NCBI GenBank assembly: GCA_963843285.1
Contig: CAWJJO010000002.1
Location: forward strand, 124,001-188,000
DNA from: CAZDDB01 sp963843285
GTDB taxonomy: Bacteria; Acidobacteriota; HRBIN11; JAKEFK01
Length of the DNA stretch: 64,000 nt
Direction: 5' to 3'
The notes under the pieces are model-generated. The model saw nothing but the letters and a program-made list of their open reading frames with translations. It was not told the DNA's origin and did not search any database. Numbering within the stretch: position 1 is the first letter of the stretch; every line of letters starts with the position of its first letter. Below are positions 8,741 through 17,677 of the stretch, piece by piece. A program made the translations under genes and the position numbers.

Positions 8741-11176
8741 TTACTGCGCGGCCTGGATCGACCCCGTTTCGAACCAGTGGAGCAGTAGACGGCGGATGCG
8801 ATAGGCATCCACGGCAACAAGCGCCTCACATTCGGGCGGCGTTGCGCCTTTTCGGACTGCGTTCCAGAGTTCACGAAAGAGCAACCCGTCGCGTTCATCG
8901 GCAAGAGGTGCAGGTTGGGATGTGCGGGCAATCAATCGAAGGTCATTCGGTAAGATGGCTTCTGCTTGCCGCAGCTCATCATAACGGCGCACACTCTCCA
9001 TCAGTAGTGGAAGGATCTCCTTCAGCGGTTGAGTATCCTTGGCGCCTGGTTGCGTCCGCGTGAGCTGAAAGGTCCCGGGCTGAGGCCGTTCGAACAGTTG
9101 ATAGAATGCAGGTTCGTCACTGAGCTTTCCGGCCTCGCAGGATTGTATCCACCCCTTTTCGAGCACAATGACTCCGAATGGTTCTCCGCCGGGATCCTGC
9201 AGCGTCAGCGTTCCCGTCACGCCGTTATCGCCTAGGCTTTGTAAAAGCGCCGGCAACCCAAATAATTCGAGATCACCCATCAAGCTGATCACGGAAGGCT
9301 CGGAAGTCTTTTTTAAGGAAGGCGTCTGTTCTCGATTTGAGAGAGTCTTGGCCACAATCTGCCCCGCAGGTGAATCAGGAAACTGCTGCGCTACTTCTTC
9401 CAGAGCAGTTCTTACTTTCGGTAACGGAGTTCCCGAAAGAGCTTCCACAATCACTTTCAAGTCCTCGTCTTTCTTCTGAATCACGAATCCGAGCAGTTTT
9501 TTGGGAAGATTTGCTTTTAGAGCGGAAAGGAGACGATCCGTGGTTTCAGTGTCATTCGACAGATCTTGACTGGATAGCTCCGCCAAACGGTTCATGGTAT
9601 TCCCAAGTTTCGGTTTCTTTTTTAGAGCATGATCCAGAAGGGCGCTTCGAGCCTCCGATGTTCCGAGCCGTGCCAGTGATGCGGCGATTCGATCCAGGAG
9701 TTGCAAAAGCTCCACTGAATCTGAAGACTCATCGGAGCCTAATAACATGGATTCAATATCATTCAGAAGACTCACGAGAATCTCTTCAGCCCTCGGATGT
9801 TTCAATTGCCCGAGGTAGGCTACGGCTTCCTTTACCAGCAACGGGGAGTAGAGGAGATCGACATGACGCGAAACGATTTCTACGATTTCTTGTTGCTGAT
9901 CAGTTGCGCCGGGTGGAATCCGCCGCAGCAGGTAAAGCAGGTTTCTGCGAAAATAGATTTCCTCATCCGCAGCATTGGGGGCGAGTGGAAGTTTCAAATT
10001 TTCCAGGGCCGCAACGCGGGTGGCTTCCCCGTGGGATTCAAGGAGTGCAAGGAATAGACGACGGCGGTCGCGCTTCGATTCCTTGCGCAATGATTCGAAG
10101 AGTCCTTCCGGGGTGAAGGCTTCAAAAAAATTCAGGATCTTCCTTAGGGAAACGTGGTGCTCCGGCGCTTCTGCGTATTTTCGGAGCCGTTCCATATCGA
10201 GGTTTTCGTGCCCTCTTCTTCTTGAATTTACGCTGACCGTTTCATCGACTTCCTTGGCGGCAATAATTTTCTCGGCCAATCCGATCATCGAGGAAGCCTG
10301 GGGTAGGTGGCCTTCATTGAGACGCTCGACCGCGGCTTTCACCATTTGATGAAAACGCGTCCCACCTTCCTTGGGATCCTGTGCTTGCGCAACAATGCGG
10401 CGCATCGCTCTCAAGTTGCTGTCCTCCTGCACCGGCAAATCGGGTCTTGCAGCAAGCGACCATTCGGGAAGATTACGACCCAGCGCGCGAAATACATCCT
10501 CTGTACCGGCATTGATTCCCATACCTCGGAACTGTTCCAGTGTTCGTTCCAGTTCCATGGTCATCCGAGCGCTGCGAGCAGCCTGCGCCAACGCCTCTGA
10601 AACAACTTCCTGATGCCGGTCGGCGGATGCGGACTCACCGGAAGAAGGGAGAAGCCGCAGCTCTCTTTCAATTCGCTGCATCAAGAGATCGAGACGATGG
10701 ACATCCGATTCCTTCATACTCTCCGGCGCCTGCACAGCAGCAGCAGCAGTAGCTTGTGTGCCGCCTTGCCGGTAGACAATTTCAACAGGTGAAGCCAGGT
10801 TGCCGGGGGCATCATCGATGCGGTTCAGACTCTCCCGAAAGGCCTCCCGATCGGCCGGGGGGCACAGGCTCAGGACATGCGGCTTCAACTTCTCTAGAAA
10901 TTCCTTGAGGTCATTCTTGTTGACGAGATTGTACTCCCCCATGATGTGGATCTTTTTTACCGCGTGGAAAAAGTAGTCGGACAGAGGAATCTGACGCGCA
11001 GATCGAAGTTGAGAGGACGCCCAGGAGTTGATGTTCGATGCGACAAGATCCGGCGGATACTTCATTAGCATCTCGATCGAATCAGCGACTACCAGCGGCG
11101 GGACCAAATCTGAAAGGTACTGCCGGAATTCATCAATGGCTCGTTCCAGATCGGAATCAATTCGTTCATCAGACAT
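8741..11176 (-). CDS. HEAT-like repeat protein with C-terminal DUF4388 (PATAN-type) domain
   Basis: 811 residues, no signal peptide and no membrane segment. The N-terminal half is helical and charged. The middle (~350-620) is built of HEAT-like helical repeats (LVKEAVAYLGQLKHPRAEEI, ALEEVAQQFPDSPAGQIV). The C-terminal part (~630-770) is a DUF4388 module: GDLELFGLPALLQSLGDN, TGTLTL, GVIVLEKGWIQSCEAGKL. In other bacteria this domain occurs in gliding and response-regulator proteins and is thought to mediate protein contacts in signalling. Convergent with the sigma/kinase pair, separated by REP palindromes. Function here unknown; a cytoplasmic regulatory scaffold is a reasonable guess. Confidence 0.75.
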   Translation of the reverse strand: MSDERIDSDLERAIDEFRQYLSDLVPPLVVADSIEMLMKYPPDLVASNINSWASSQLRSARQIPLSDYFFHAVKKIHIMGEYNLVNKNDLKEFLEKLKPHVLSLCPPADREAFRESLNRIDDAPGNLASPVEIVYRQGGTQATAAAAVQAPESMKESDVHRLDLLMQRIERELRLLPSSGESASADRHQEVVSEALAQAARSARMTMELERTLEQFRGMGINAGTEDVFRALGRNLPEWSLAARPDLPVQEDSNLRAMRRIVAQAQDPKEGGTRFHQMVKAAVERLNEGHLPQASSMIGLAEKIIAAKEVDETVSVNSRRRGHENLDMERLRKYAEAPEHHVSLRKILNFFEAFTPEGLFESLRKESKRDRRRLFLALLESHGEATRVAALENLKLPLAPNAADEEIYFRRNLLYLLRRIPPGATDQQQEIVEIVSRHVDLLYSPLLVKEAVAYLGQLKHPRAEEILVSLLNDIESMLLGSDESSDSVELLQLLDRIAASLARLGTSEARSALLDHALKKKPKLGNTMNRLAELSSQDLSNDTETTDRLLSALKANLPKKLLGFVIQKKDEDLKVIVEALSGTPLPKVRTALEEVAQQFPDSPAGQIVAKTLSNREQTPSLKKTSEPSVISLMGDLELFGLPALLQSLGDNGVTGTLTLQDPGGEPFGVIVLEKGWIQSCEAGKLSDEPAFYQLFERPQPGTFQLTRTQPGAKDTQPLKEILPLLMESVRRYDELRQAEAILPNDLRLIARTSQPAPLADERDGLLFRELWNAVRKGATPPECEALVAVDAYRIRRLLLHWFETGSIQAAQ

Positions 11177-11342
11177 AGTTTACTTTCTAAGAGTAAGCCC
11201 TACGGCGCCGTGCAGCCATGACGTTCCGGGCTTCCGGACCTGCTAGGAATCGGAGAAACGTACTGGTATGGTGAGCGCTGCTCGCTGAAACGCGTTTCCA
11301 CTCTCCCTTCACCCCTCAAAAATGATATCATGCGCCGATTTG

Positions 11343-11368
11343 ACCACAAAGGCACAAAGCGCGCACAA
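11343..11368. repeat. CACAAAG-type dispersed repeat
   Basis: ACCACAAAGGCACAAAGCGC followed by GCACAAAG. An inverted relative lies at 11747-11767 at the other end of the truncated dipeptidase gene. Confidence 0.65.
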
Positions 11369-11385
11369 AGAAAGAGCGGTGAATC

Positions 11386-11745
11386 CTATCTGATCCCAGA
11401 GAATGGGATATTCAAGATCGGATATTGCTGCCAATCTTCATAATCGAAGTGCCACCATTCGAACTCATACACCGCAAAGCCTTCTTGTTCCATCGCGGCG
11501 CGTAGAAGATCCCGTAGCTTGCGCGATTCCGGTGTGCCGCCGGTATAGTCCGGATACGAACGCTCCGACATCTCATCGTATACGCCAGGCATCTCGACTT
11601 CCCGGCCGGTTTTCAGATCAAACAGGGTGAGGTCCACAGCGCAACCGCGATTGTGTTTCGATCCTTTCTTGGGATCGGCCACAAATTGTTTTTTGTCTGC
11701 CGGCGTAATGTCCCAGAATAGCTTTGTGATCGCCCAGGGACGAGC
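11386..11745 (-). pseudogene. D-alanyl-D-alanine dipeptidase fragment (VanX/DdpX family)
   Basis: The conserved C-terminal half is clear: RPWAITKLFWDITP, then GSKHNRGCAVDLTL (His and Asp zinc ligands), DEMSERSYPDY and EFEWWHFDYE (catalytic Glu and third zinc His). Family members have about 200 or more residues; here roughly the first 100 are missing. Homology begins abruptly at RPW. The preceding in-frame codons (DFTTKTRRA) are read from a CACAAAG-type repeat at 11747-11767, and beyond that lies the divergent ligase gene. The open frame formally extends to 11835, but that extension overlaps the ligase start. I call it a 5'-truncated pseudogene. The intact enzyme would cut D-Ala-D-Ala. Confidence 0.78.
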
Positions 11746-11746
11746 C

Positions 11747-11767
11747 CTTCGTGTCTTTGTGGTGAAA
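11747..11767. repeat. CACAAAG-type dispersed repeat (inverted copy)
   Basis: Plus strand reads CTTCGTGTCTTTGTGGTGAA, the inverse sense of the copy at 11343. It marks exactly where the dipeptidase homology stops. Confidence 0.65.
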
Positions 11768-11797
11768 TCTTTCCTCATTTCATGTATCTTTTTGTGG

Positions 11798-13336
11798 ATG
11801 GACTTTTCAGGGTTTGACGCCCCCGAACGTTTCAATCTTGCTGATCATCTTCTGGATGCGCGCGTGCGTGAAGGGAATGGCAGGCGGATTGCATTGATGA
11901 CGGATGCAGCGAATCTGACATATGCGGAAGTGCAGGCGCTTGCGAACCGGTTTGGCAATCTCCTGCGCGAGGCGGGTGTTGAGCAGGAAAACCGGGTTGT
12001 GATTGCGCTTCCCGATATTCCGGAATATGTGGGTGCCCTGTTTGGAATCCTCAAGATCGGTGCGGTAGTCGTGATGGTGAATCCGCAGCTGAAGAGCGCG
12101 GATTTCGTATATTTTCTGGAGTATACGCGAGCGAAAGTTGCCGTGGTGTCGGCTGAAAGCCAGCACGCTTTTGAGGAAGCGTCGCATACTTCGCGCCATC
12201 TGAAGAAGATGCTTGTTGTGGATAGTGAAACATTTAGAGATCACATCGCGCGTGTCCCGGATACTCTGGAAAACGCCGATACGCATCGCGATGATCCCGC
12301 GATCTGGCTGTTTTCCGGAGGCACCACCGGCAAACCAAAAGCGGTCGTGCAAACGCATCTCTCCTTTGCCAATACGACGGAATGTTACGCGAAGCATCAT
12401 CTGAAGTATGACTCGTCCGACATTACGATCTCTGTCCCAAAGCTTTTTTTTGGATATGCTACCGGAAGCAATCTCTTCTTTCCGTTTTCCGTGGGAGCAG
12501 CATGCATCCTGTTTTCTGATCGTTGCACCGCCGAAGTTCTGTTCGAACAGATCCGCAGGCGCCGGCCCACAATCCTGATCAACGTGCCGACAATGGTTAA
12601 CCAAATGGTTAACTATCCGGATGCGTCCGGGCAGGATCTTTCCTGTTTGCGATTCGCGACTTCTGCCGGAGAACCTCTGCCGGTTGAGCTTTACGACCGG
12701 TGGAAGCGGACCTTTGGCGTGGAGTTGCTGGATGGGCTCGGCACAGCCGAAATGTGGCATATCTTTGTGTCCAACAAACCCGGATCTGTCAAACCGGGAA
12801 CGGTAGGAACTGTGGTCCCGGGTTTTGAAGTGAAGGCGGCCGATGACGAAGGCCGTGAAGTGCAAGTAGGGGAGATCGGAATGTGCTGGGTGCGCGGTCG
12901 TTCACGTGCTATTGGGTACTGGCAGATGATGGAGAAGACGTCTTCTGCTTTTCGAGGTGACTGGTATGTGACCGGCGATTTGGTGCGACGGGATGCGGAT
13001 GGATTTTACACTCATTGCGGTCGCGGGGACGATATGATGAAAGTATCGGGGAAATGGCTCTCGCCGCTGGAAGTCGAAAACTGCCTGCTCAAACATCCGG
13101 CAGTCCGGGAGTGCGCCGTCGTTCCGATTACGGACGCAGCCGGTCTTTCAAAACCATGTGCGTATGTGACTGTACAGGAACGGCGCGACGGTCTGGAAGC
13201 GGAGCTCAAGGAATTCGCAAAGCGCATGCTCGAACCTTACAAGTATCCACGCGAAGTGATTTTTGTCGATGCTCTTCCTCGCACTCATCTGGGAAAGGTG
13301 GATCGCGCGGCGCTAAAACGCCGTTTGCACGGATGA
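11798..13336 (+). CDS. benzoate-CoA ligase family AMP-dependent synthetase
   Basis: 512 residues from ATG 11798 (MDFSGFDAPERFNLADHLL). The open frame reaches back to 11627, but that extension runs antisense through the dipeptidase fragment and is not conserved. P-loop-like AMP-binding motif FSGGTTGKPKAVVQTH (~170-185), LDGLGTAEMWHIF, the YVTGD core and the C-terminal lysine motif LGKVDRAALKR are present, so an active adenylating enzyme is expected. The HIF and YCGR-like (HCGRGDDMMKVSGKW) segments match the benzoate/4-hydroxybenzoate-CoA ligase subfamily. It would activate an aromatic or small carboxylate with ATP and CoA. No neighbouring aromatic pathway genes are seen, so the substrate is open. 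Confidence 0.85.
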   Translation: MDFSGFDAPERFNLADHLLDARVREGNGRRIALMTDAANLTYAEVQALANRFGNLLREAGVEQENRVVIALPDIPEYVGALFGILKIGAVVVMVNPQLKSADFVYFLEYTRAKVAVVSAESQHAFEEASHTSRHLKKMLVVDSETFRDHIARVPDTLENADTHRDDPAIWLFSGGTTGKPKAVVQTHLSFANTTECYAKHHLKYDSSDITISVPKLFFGYATGSNLFFPFSVGAACILFSDRCTAEVLFEQIRRRRPTILINVPTMVNQMVNYPDASGQDLSCLRFATSAGEPLPVELYDRWKRTFGVELLDGLGTAEMWHIFVSNKPGSVKPGTVGTVVPGFEVKAADDEGREVQVGEIGMCWVRGRSRAIGYWQMMEKTSSAFRGDWYVTGDLVRRDADGFYTHCGRGDDMMKVSGKWLSPLEVENCLLKHPAVRECAVVPITDAAGLSKPCAYVTVQERRDGLEAELKEFAKRMLEPYKYPREVIFVDALPRTHLGKVDRAALKRRLHG

Positions 13337-13387
13337 CTTTTTGAATCTATGTTGGTATTGTAATAATTTCATCAACAGGAGAAAAAC

Positions 13388-13909
13388 ATGAAGATCTGGA
13401 TTGGTGTTTTGATCGCAATATTTGCTGCGGCTGGAAGTGTCTTTGCCGCAGATCTTTTGATTGAAGTCAACCTTGTTACGGCAGATGGAGTTGGAAAACA
13501 AATCGGACACATCCGAGCGACGGATTCCCAGTACGGCCTCGTGTTGACCCCGAATCTCCGAGAGCTGCCTCCGGGGGCTCATGGCTTCCATCTGCACGAA
13601 AATCCAAGCTGTGATGCTGCTAAGAAGGATGACAAAATGGCGGCAGCTCACGCGGCGGGATCGCATTTCGATCCGAAGAAAACCAATAAACATGATGCTC
13701 CTTGGGGAGACGGACATTTGGGAGATCTACCGGCTCTCTATGTCGAAGCAGATGGAACTGCTACGGTTGCTGTGCTTGCGCCTCGCTTGAAAGTCGAAAA
13801 TTTGAAAGGTCATTCTGTGATGATTCATGCGGGTAGTGACAATTATTCAGATCAGCCGGCGCCACTGGGTGGTGGCGGCGCTCGAATCGCCTGCGGCGTG
13901 ATTAAGTAG
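13388..13909 (+). CDS. sodC: periplasmic Cu/Zn superoxide dismutase
   Basis: 173 residues with a signal peptide ending at VFAAD (~21-22). HGFHLHENPSC carries two copper His ligands and the disulfide Cys; AAAHAAGSHFDP, KHDAPWGDGHLGDLP, VMIHAGSDNY and the closing GGGGARIACGVI complete the metal and disulfide set. AGGAGAAA precedes the ATG. It converts superoxide to peroxide and oxygen in the periplasm, protecting envelope targets. It is 51 nt downstream of the ligase and may be co-transcribed with it. Confidence 0.95.
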   Translation: MKIWIGVLIAIFAAAGSVFAADLLIEVNLVTADGVGKQIGHIRATDSQYGLVLTPNLRELPPGAHGFHLHENPSCDAAKKDDKMAAAHAAGSHFDPKKTNKHDAPWGDGHLGDLPALYVEADGTATVAVLAPRLKVENLKGHSVMIHAGSDNYSDQPAPLGGGGARIACGVIK

Positions 13910-13923
13910 CATTCAAAATTCTT

Positions 13924-13951
13924 GGAGTGGCGGGCGTCCCTGCCCGCCCTA
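13924..13951. repeat. REP-like palindrome
   Basis: GGCGGGCGTCCCTGCCCGCC forms a perfect hairpin. It sits between convergent sodC and the ankyrin gene and reaches into the ankyrin stop codon. Confidence 0.75.
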
Positions 13952-14596
13952 CTTTCCTTTTACCAGCACATCCAGAATTTCAGGAAAATTCGCCGCGCAA
14001 TCGAAAACGTCCTTTCCGTCTCCGGCTTTGATCTTGATATCGGGTTTCCCTGCAAGAAGCGCTTTGATTGCATCGAGGTTTCCCTGTTTGCCGGCGATCA
14101 TCAGTGCTGTATAGCCGGCGCCTTCTTGAATATTGATCCCCGCCTTTGCTTCCAGAAGAATTAAAATCGCATCCGCTTTTCCGCTTCCGGCAGCATACAT
14201 CAGCGCCGTCCAGCCGTTTTTTGCCTGCAAATCGACGCTCGCCTTTTCTGAAAGAAGGATCTTGAGTGCCGGAATGCTTCCATTTGCTGCTGCCTGCATC
14301 AGCGCCGTGCGCCCTTTTGGATCCATGGCGTTGATGTCGGCCTTCGCCTGAATTAGCGCCATGGTTACACCGAGAGACGGTTTCTCCGTCGCAATAGAAA
14401 GCATCAACGGTGTCCAGCCATCTTCATCCTGGCCATTGACGTCGGCTCCGGAATCGATCATTTGTAAAGCCTTCGCCACATCTCCATCTTTGATGGCTTT
14501 CAGCAGCGCCTTTGTTTGTTTGTCTCCAGCCTCCACCCACAAGACGAAACCAACCAGTGCAGCCACACTAAGGATGAAAACTCTAACCCGGCTCAT
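13949..14596 (-). CDS. secreted ankyrin repeat protein
   Basis: 215 residues: signal peptide (FILSVAALVGFVLWVEAGD, cleavage near 23-24), then five to six ankyrin repeats of 33 residues covering the rest. Clear repeat cores include DEDGWTPLMLSI, DPKGRTALMQAAANG, AKNGWTALMYAAGSGKADAI and EGAGYTALMIAGKQGNLDAI. Ankyrin arrays bind other proteins, and a periplasmic copy implies a partner there. No enzymatic domain. Adjacent sodC is convergent; periplasmic ankyrin proteins are known beside catalase genes in other bacteria, so an oxidative-stress link is possible but unproven. Confidence 0.85.
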   Translation of the reverse strand: MSRVRVFILSVAALVGFVLWVEAGDKQTKALLKAIKDGDVAKALQMIDSGADVNGQDEDGWTPLMLSIATEKPSLGVTMALIQAKADINAMDPKGRTALMQAAANGSIPALKILLSEKASVDLQAKNGWTALMYAAGSGKADAILILLEAKAGINIQEGAGYTALMIAGKQGNLDAIKALLAGKPDIKIKAGDGKDVFDCAANFPEILDVLVKGK

Positions 14597-14668
14597 GTAC
14601 TTAATGTAAGTCAGAAGCCGTTAAAAATCGAGCGCATGTGTCTTCGTATTACAATGATGTTTCCGCTG

Positions 14669-14729
14669 GTAGGGCGGGGCTTGTTCCCGCCCGCACCGAA
14701 CGGGCGACCACAAGGGTCGCCCCTACCAG
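14669..14729. repeat. REP-like palindromes (two families)
   Basis: GGGCGGGGCTTGTTCCCGCCC followed by GGGCGACCACAAGGGTCGCC; the second is also found at 18963-19037 and 30716-30742. Lies between the divergent ankyrin and serine hydrolase genes. Confidence 0.75.
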
Positions 14730-14763
14730 ATCTTGAAGTTCCGATAATTAAGGGAGGCTGTTG

Positions 14764-16896
14764 ATGCTTTGGAAAAAACTTTTCGTTTTTCCGGTTCTGT
14801 TTCTTGCCGCTGTCCTTTCGGCTGCTGAGTTCCCGACGATTGCGGGACACTGGGAAGGGAAAATTACGCTCCGGCCTGGATTCGAGCTCGGGGTGCTGAT
14901 CGATTTTCAACAGGAAAACGGCGTCTGGAAAGGAGATATCGATATTCCTGTTCAGGCTGCAAAAGATTTGCCGCTAACAAATATCACGGTAAACGGCGCA
15001 GAAGCCGAGTTTGAGATCGTGGGTCCGCCTGGAAAACCGACGTTTAAAGGCACTCTATCTGCGGATGGGAATACACTTTCCGGCAATTTCATACAGAGCG
15101 GGCAAACATTTCCGTTTACCCTGGGGCGCGGAACCGCGGCCAAACCTGACGTAAAAGCAAAGACAGAATCGGAAATTCTGGACGACATTCGACAGCGGGT
15201 CAAGACCACCATGCCTGACTGGCACACACCGGGGCTGGCACTTGCGCTCATCAAAGACGGAAAGGTGATTCTGGCGGAAGGCTTTGGCGTAAAGGAGACG
15301 AAAACAAATCAATCCGTCACCGCGAATACTCTGTTTGCTATCGGTTCCTCTACCAAAGCCTTTACCGCCACAATGATGGGCGTCGCAGTGGATGAAGGAA
15401 AAATCAAATGGGAGGAGCCGGTAAAAACCTATATTCCCGCGTTCAAGCTGCACGATGGATTCGCGTCGGATCGAATGACTGCGAAAGACCTTCTGACTCA
15501 TCGATCCGGTCTCCCGCGTCACGATGTGGTCTGGTATGGATCGCCCCTTTCACGCAAGGAACTTTTTGAACGTTTGAAGTATCTGGAACCAACGAAAGAT
15601 TTTCGCACGGTCTTTCAATATCAGAACCTGATGTTTATGACTGCCGGCTATCTGGAAGAACAGGTGGAAGGAAGATCCTGGGAAACGCTGGTGAAAGAGA
15701 AAATTCTCGACCCGGTCGGAATGGGCAATACGAATTTTTCAGTATCCGACTCGCAGAAGACTTCCGATTTTGCGCTTCCTTATGAGTACAAAGAAGAAGA
15801 AAAGAAACCGGCGCTCTTGAAAGAAATGCCGTTTCGAAATATTGATGCGGTCGGTCCTGCCGGCTCGATCAACTCGAACATCATGGACATGTCCAAGTGG
15901 GTCCTCTTGAATCTGAACGGCGGTGCTGTGAATGGTAAGGCGGTTGTCTCCAAATCTGCTCTGGATGAGATCCAAGGTCCTCAGATGGTCATTCGAGGCG
16001 GCATCTTTTCCGAGCTTCTTGCCTTCCCCGAAATGCCGTATTTGATGTATGGAATGGGATGGTTTATCCAGCCTTACCGCGGACATCGTATGATACATCA
16101 TGGTGGAAACATTGATGGCTTCTCGGCCATGGTGAGTTTCATGCCGGACGACAAGCTGGGTCTGGTGATTTTAACCAACCTGGATGGGAATCTCCTGGTG
16201 GATTCTCTGATGCTGGAAATATATGACCGCCTTCTCGGCATGGAACCGATCGATTGGAATGCCCGCTATAAGCTGAAGTGGGCGCAAATCAAAGAGGCGG
16301 CAAAACTATCGAATCAGAAGGAACAGGATGTACTCCGAAAGCCCGGTACAAAACCTTCTCATTTATTGCAGGAATTTGCCGGTGATTTTGAAGAATCCGC
16401 CTACGGGCGCCTTTCGATTGAACTTTCCGGGGCGACTCTGAAAGCTACCCTTCACGGTATTTCGAGTCTGCTCGAACATTTTCACTATGATATCTTTCGC
16501 GCCACCGAAGATCCGCTGAAGGGGACAAGGCTCTCGTTTCTAACAAATTTTCGTGGTGACATCGATCGCGTTTCGGTTCCGCTGGAAGCTGGTGTTCCAG
16601 AGATCGTATTCAAACGCATTCCTCCTGCTTCCATGCGCGATCCACGATTTCTTCAGCAGTTTGCAGGCGAATATGAATTGCTGGGATTGGCTGTCACAGT
16701 GCAGTTGCACGAAGATCATTTGACTTTGACGGTTCCCGGTCAGCCCACTTACACGCTGGAGCCTTACCTCGGGACAGAGTTTAGTCTGAAGGATCAGGAA
16801 GGCTTTAGCGTAAAATTCACTGTGGTGAAGGATCAGGTCACCGAAGCCGTATTCATTCAGCCCAACGGCGTGTTTACAGCCACACGAAAAAAGTAA
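14764..16896 (+). CDS. serine hydrolase, class C beta-lactamase/penicillin-binding fold, with extra N- and C-terminal domains
   Basis: 710 residues from ATG 14764 (TTG at 14761 is an alternative; AGGGAGG precedes both). Signal peptide about 1-21. Residues ~22-125 are a beta-rich domain. Residues ~135-495 are the beta-lactamase family core with SSTK (S195/K198), the Tyr of FQYQN (~281) and HHGGN in place of KTG. The last ~180 residues hold two lipocalin-like or DUF3471-type modules (FAGDFEESAYGRL, FAGEYELLGLAV). Such proteins are usually D-amino-acid peptidases or esterases rather than resistance enzymes. Expected in the periplasm. Substrate cannot be read. Confidence 0.88.
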   Translation: MLWKKLFVFPVLFLAAVLSAAEFPTIAGHWEGKITLRPGFELGVLIDFQQENGVWKGDIDIPVQAAKDLPLTNITVNGAEAEFEIVGPPGKPTFKGTLSADGNTLSGNFIQSGQTFPFTLGRGTAAKPDVKAKTESEILDDIRQRVKTTMPDWHTPGLALALIKDGKVILAEGFGVKETKTNQSVTANTLFAIGSSTKAFTATMMGVAVDEGKIKWEEPVKTYIPAFKLHDGFASDRMTAKDLLTHRSGLPRHDVVWYGSPLSRKELFERLKYLEPTKDFRTVFQYQNLMFMTAGYLEEQVEGRSWETLVKEKILDPVGMGNTNFSVSDSQKTSDFALPYEYKEEEKKPALLKEMPFRNIDAVGPAGSINSNIMDMSKWVLLNLNGGAVNGKAVVSKSALDEIQGPQMVIRGGIFSELLAFPEMPYLMYGMGWFIQPYRGHRMIHHGGNIDGFSAMVSFMPDDKLGLVILTNLDGNLLVDSLMLEIYDRLLGMEPIDWNARYKLKWAQIKEAAKLSNQKEQDVLRKPGTKPSHLLQEFAGDFEESAYGRLSIELSGATLKATLHGISSLLEHFHYDIFRATEDPLKGTRLSFLTNFRGDIDRVSVPLEAGVPEIVFKRIPPASMRDPRFLQQFAGEYELLGLAVTVQLHEDHLTLTVPGQPTYTLEPYLGTEFSLKDQEGFSVKFTVVKDQVTEAVFIQPNGVFTATRKK

Positions 16897-16911
16897 ACTC
16901 CAGAACCAACC

Positions 16912-17022
16912 CGTAGCTGCGGGCCTCCTGCCCGAAGAAATAAACCAGGAGCTGCGGGGCCTCCGTGCCCCGCAGTACGTGTTGGGTCCGTGTTCCGGCG
17001 GGCAGGGACGCCCCGCGCCTCC
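16912..17022. repeat. REP-like palindrome cluster
   Basis: Three units in tandem with alternating sense (GCGGGCCTCCTGCCCG, GCGGGGCCTCCGTGCCCCGC, GCGGGCAGGGACGCCCCGC), in the 255-nt gap between the serine hydrolase and beta-barrel genes. The rest of the gap (17023-17151) shows no clear ORF. Confidence 0.75.
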
Positions 17023-17151
17023 AGTTTTTTCCTATTGACAACTGTTTGCGCGCCTTCCTATTTATTGAAGCTGGAAGCCATGTTTGGCTTTTGGCGAGTC
17101 TAAGTAAATGGGTGGTGCTGATTCAAAGACTCGAATAGGAGGATCTAGTTC

Positions 17152-17628
17152 ATGGTTGTACGAAAACTATGTGTTTCTCTGATTATCTTCGGTGCCCTGT
17201 TTTCTTCATTCTCCCTCCGGGCGGATGCTGAATCGAGATTTGGCGTGCGCGCGGGCGCTTACTTTGACGCGGACGGCGCTTTTATTGGCGGAGAAGGCCT
17301 CTTCAATGTATTCAACGATTCCTGGTATTTCAATCCGAATCTGGAATATGTGTTTGTCGATAATGGGAATCTTTGGACCTTAAACTTTGATTTCCACTAC
17401 GATCTACCCGTAAAGGCGCCCGTATATTTGTGGGTCGGTGCAGGTCCCGCGATTGTGCACAGAGACCGCGATCGTCCCTTCGATAACAGCGACACCGATT
17501 TCGGTCTAAATCTGTTTATGGGTGTCGGGTTCAAGCTACATAATTCGCGGATTCTCCCATACATTCAACCAAAAGCAATTCTTTCAGACAACTCGGAGTT
17601 CTCTCTTGCATTCGGTTTGAGGTTCTGA
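17152..17628 (+). CDS. small outer-membrane beta-barrel protein
   Basis: 158 residues, AGGAGGATC ribosome site. Signal peptide to about ADA (25), then alternating aromatic/polar strands typical of an eight-stranded barrel (SWYFNPNLEYVFVDNGNLWTL, YLWVGAGPAIVHRD, LNLFMGVGFKLHNSRILPYI). It ends in FGLRF with terminal Phe, the signal recognised by the BAM machinery. Resembles OmpW/OmpA-barrel or outer-membrane beta-barrel domain families of unknown ligand. The M20 peptidase gene begins 50 nt downstream. Confidence 0.75.
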   Translation: MVVRKLCVSLIIFGALFSSFSLRADAESRFGVRAGAYFDADGAFIGGEGLFNVFNDSWYFNPNLEYVFVDNGNLWTLNFDFHYDLPVKAPVYLWVGAGPAIVHRDRDRPFDNSDTDFGLNLFMGVGFKLHNSRILPYIQPKAILSDNSEFSLAFGLRF

Positions 17629-17677
17629 GCGTTCAAATATCAATCGTATGCCTTACAATAGCGGTGTGAGGCGATTC

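Noticed and set aside
11807..12865. 352-residue frame antisense to the CoA ligase
   Set aside because: Basic, His/Arg-rich composition typical of antisense translation; the ligase motifs are on the plus strand.
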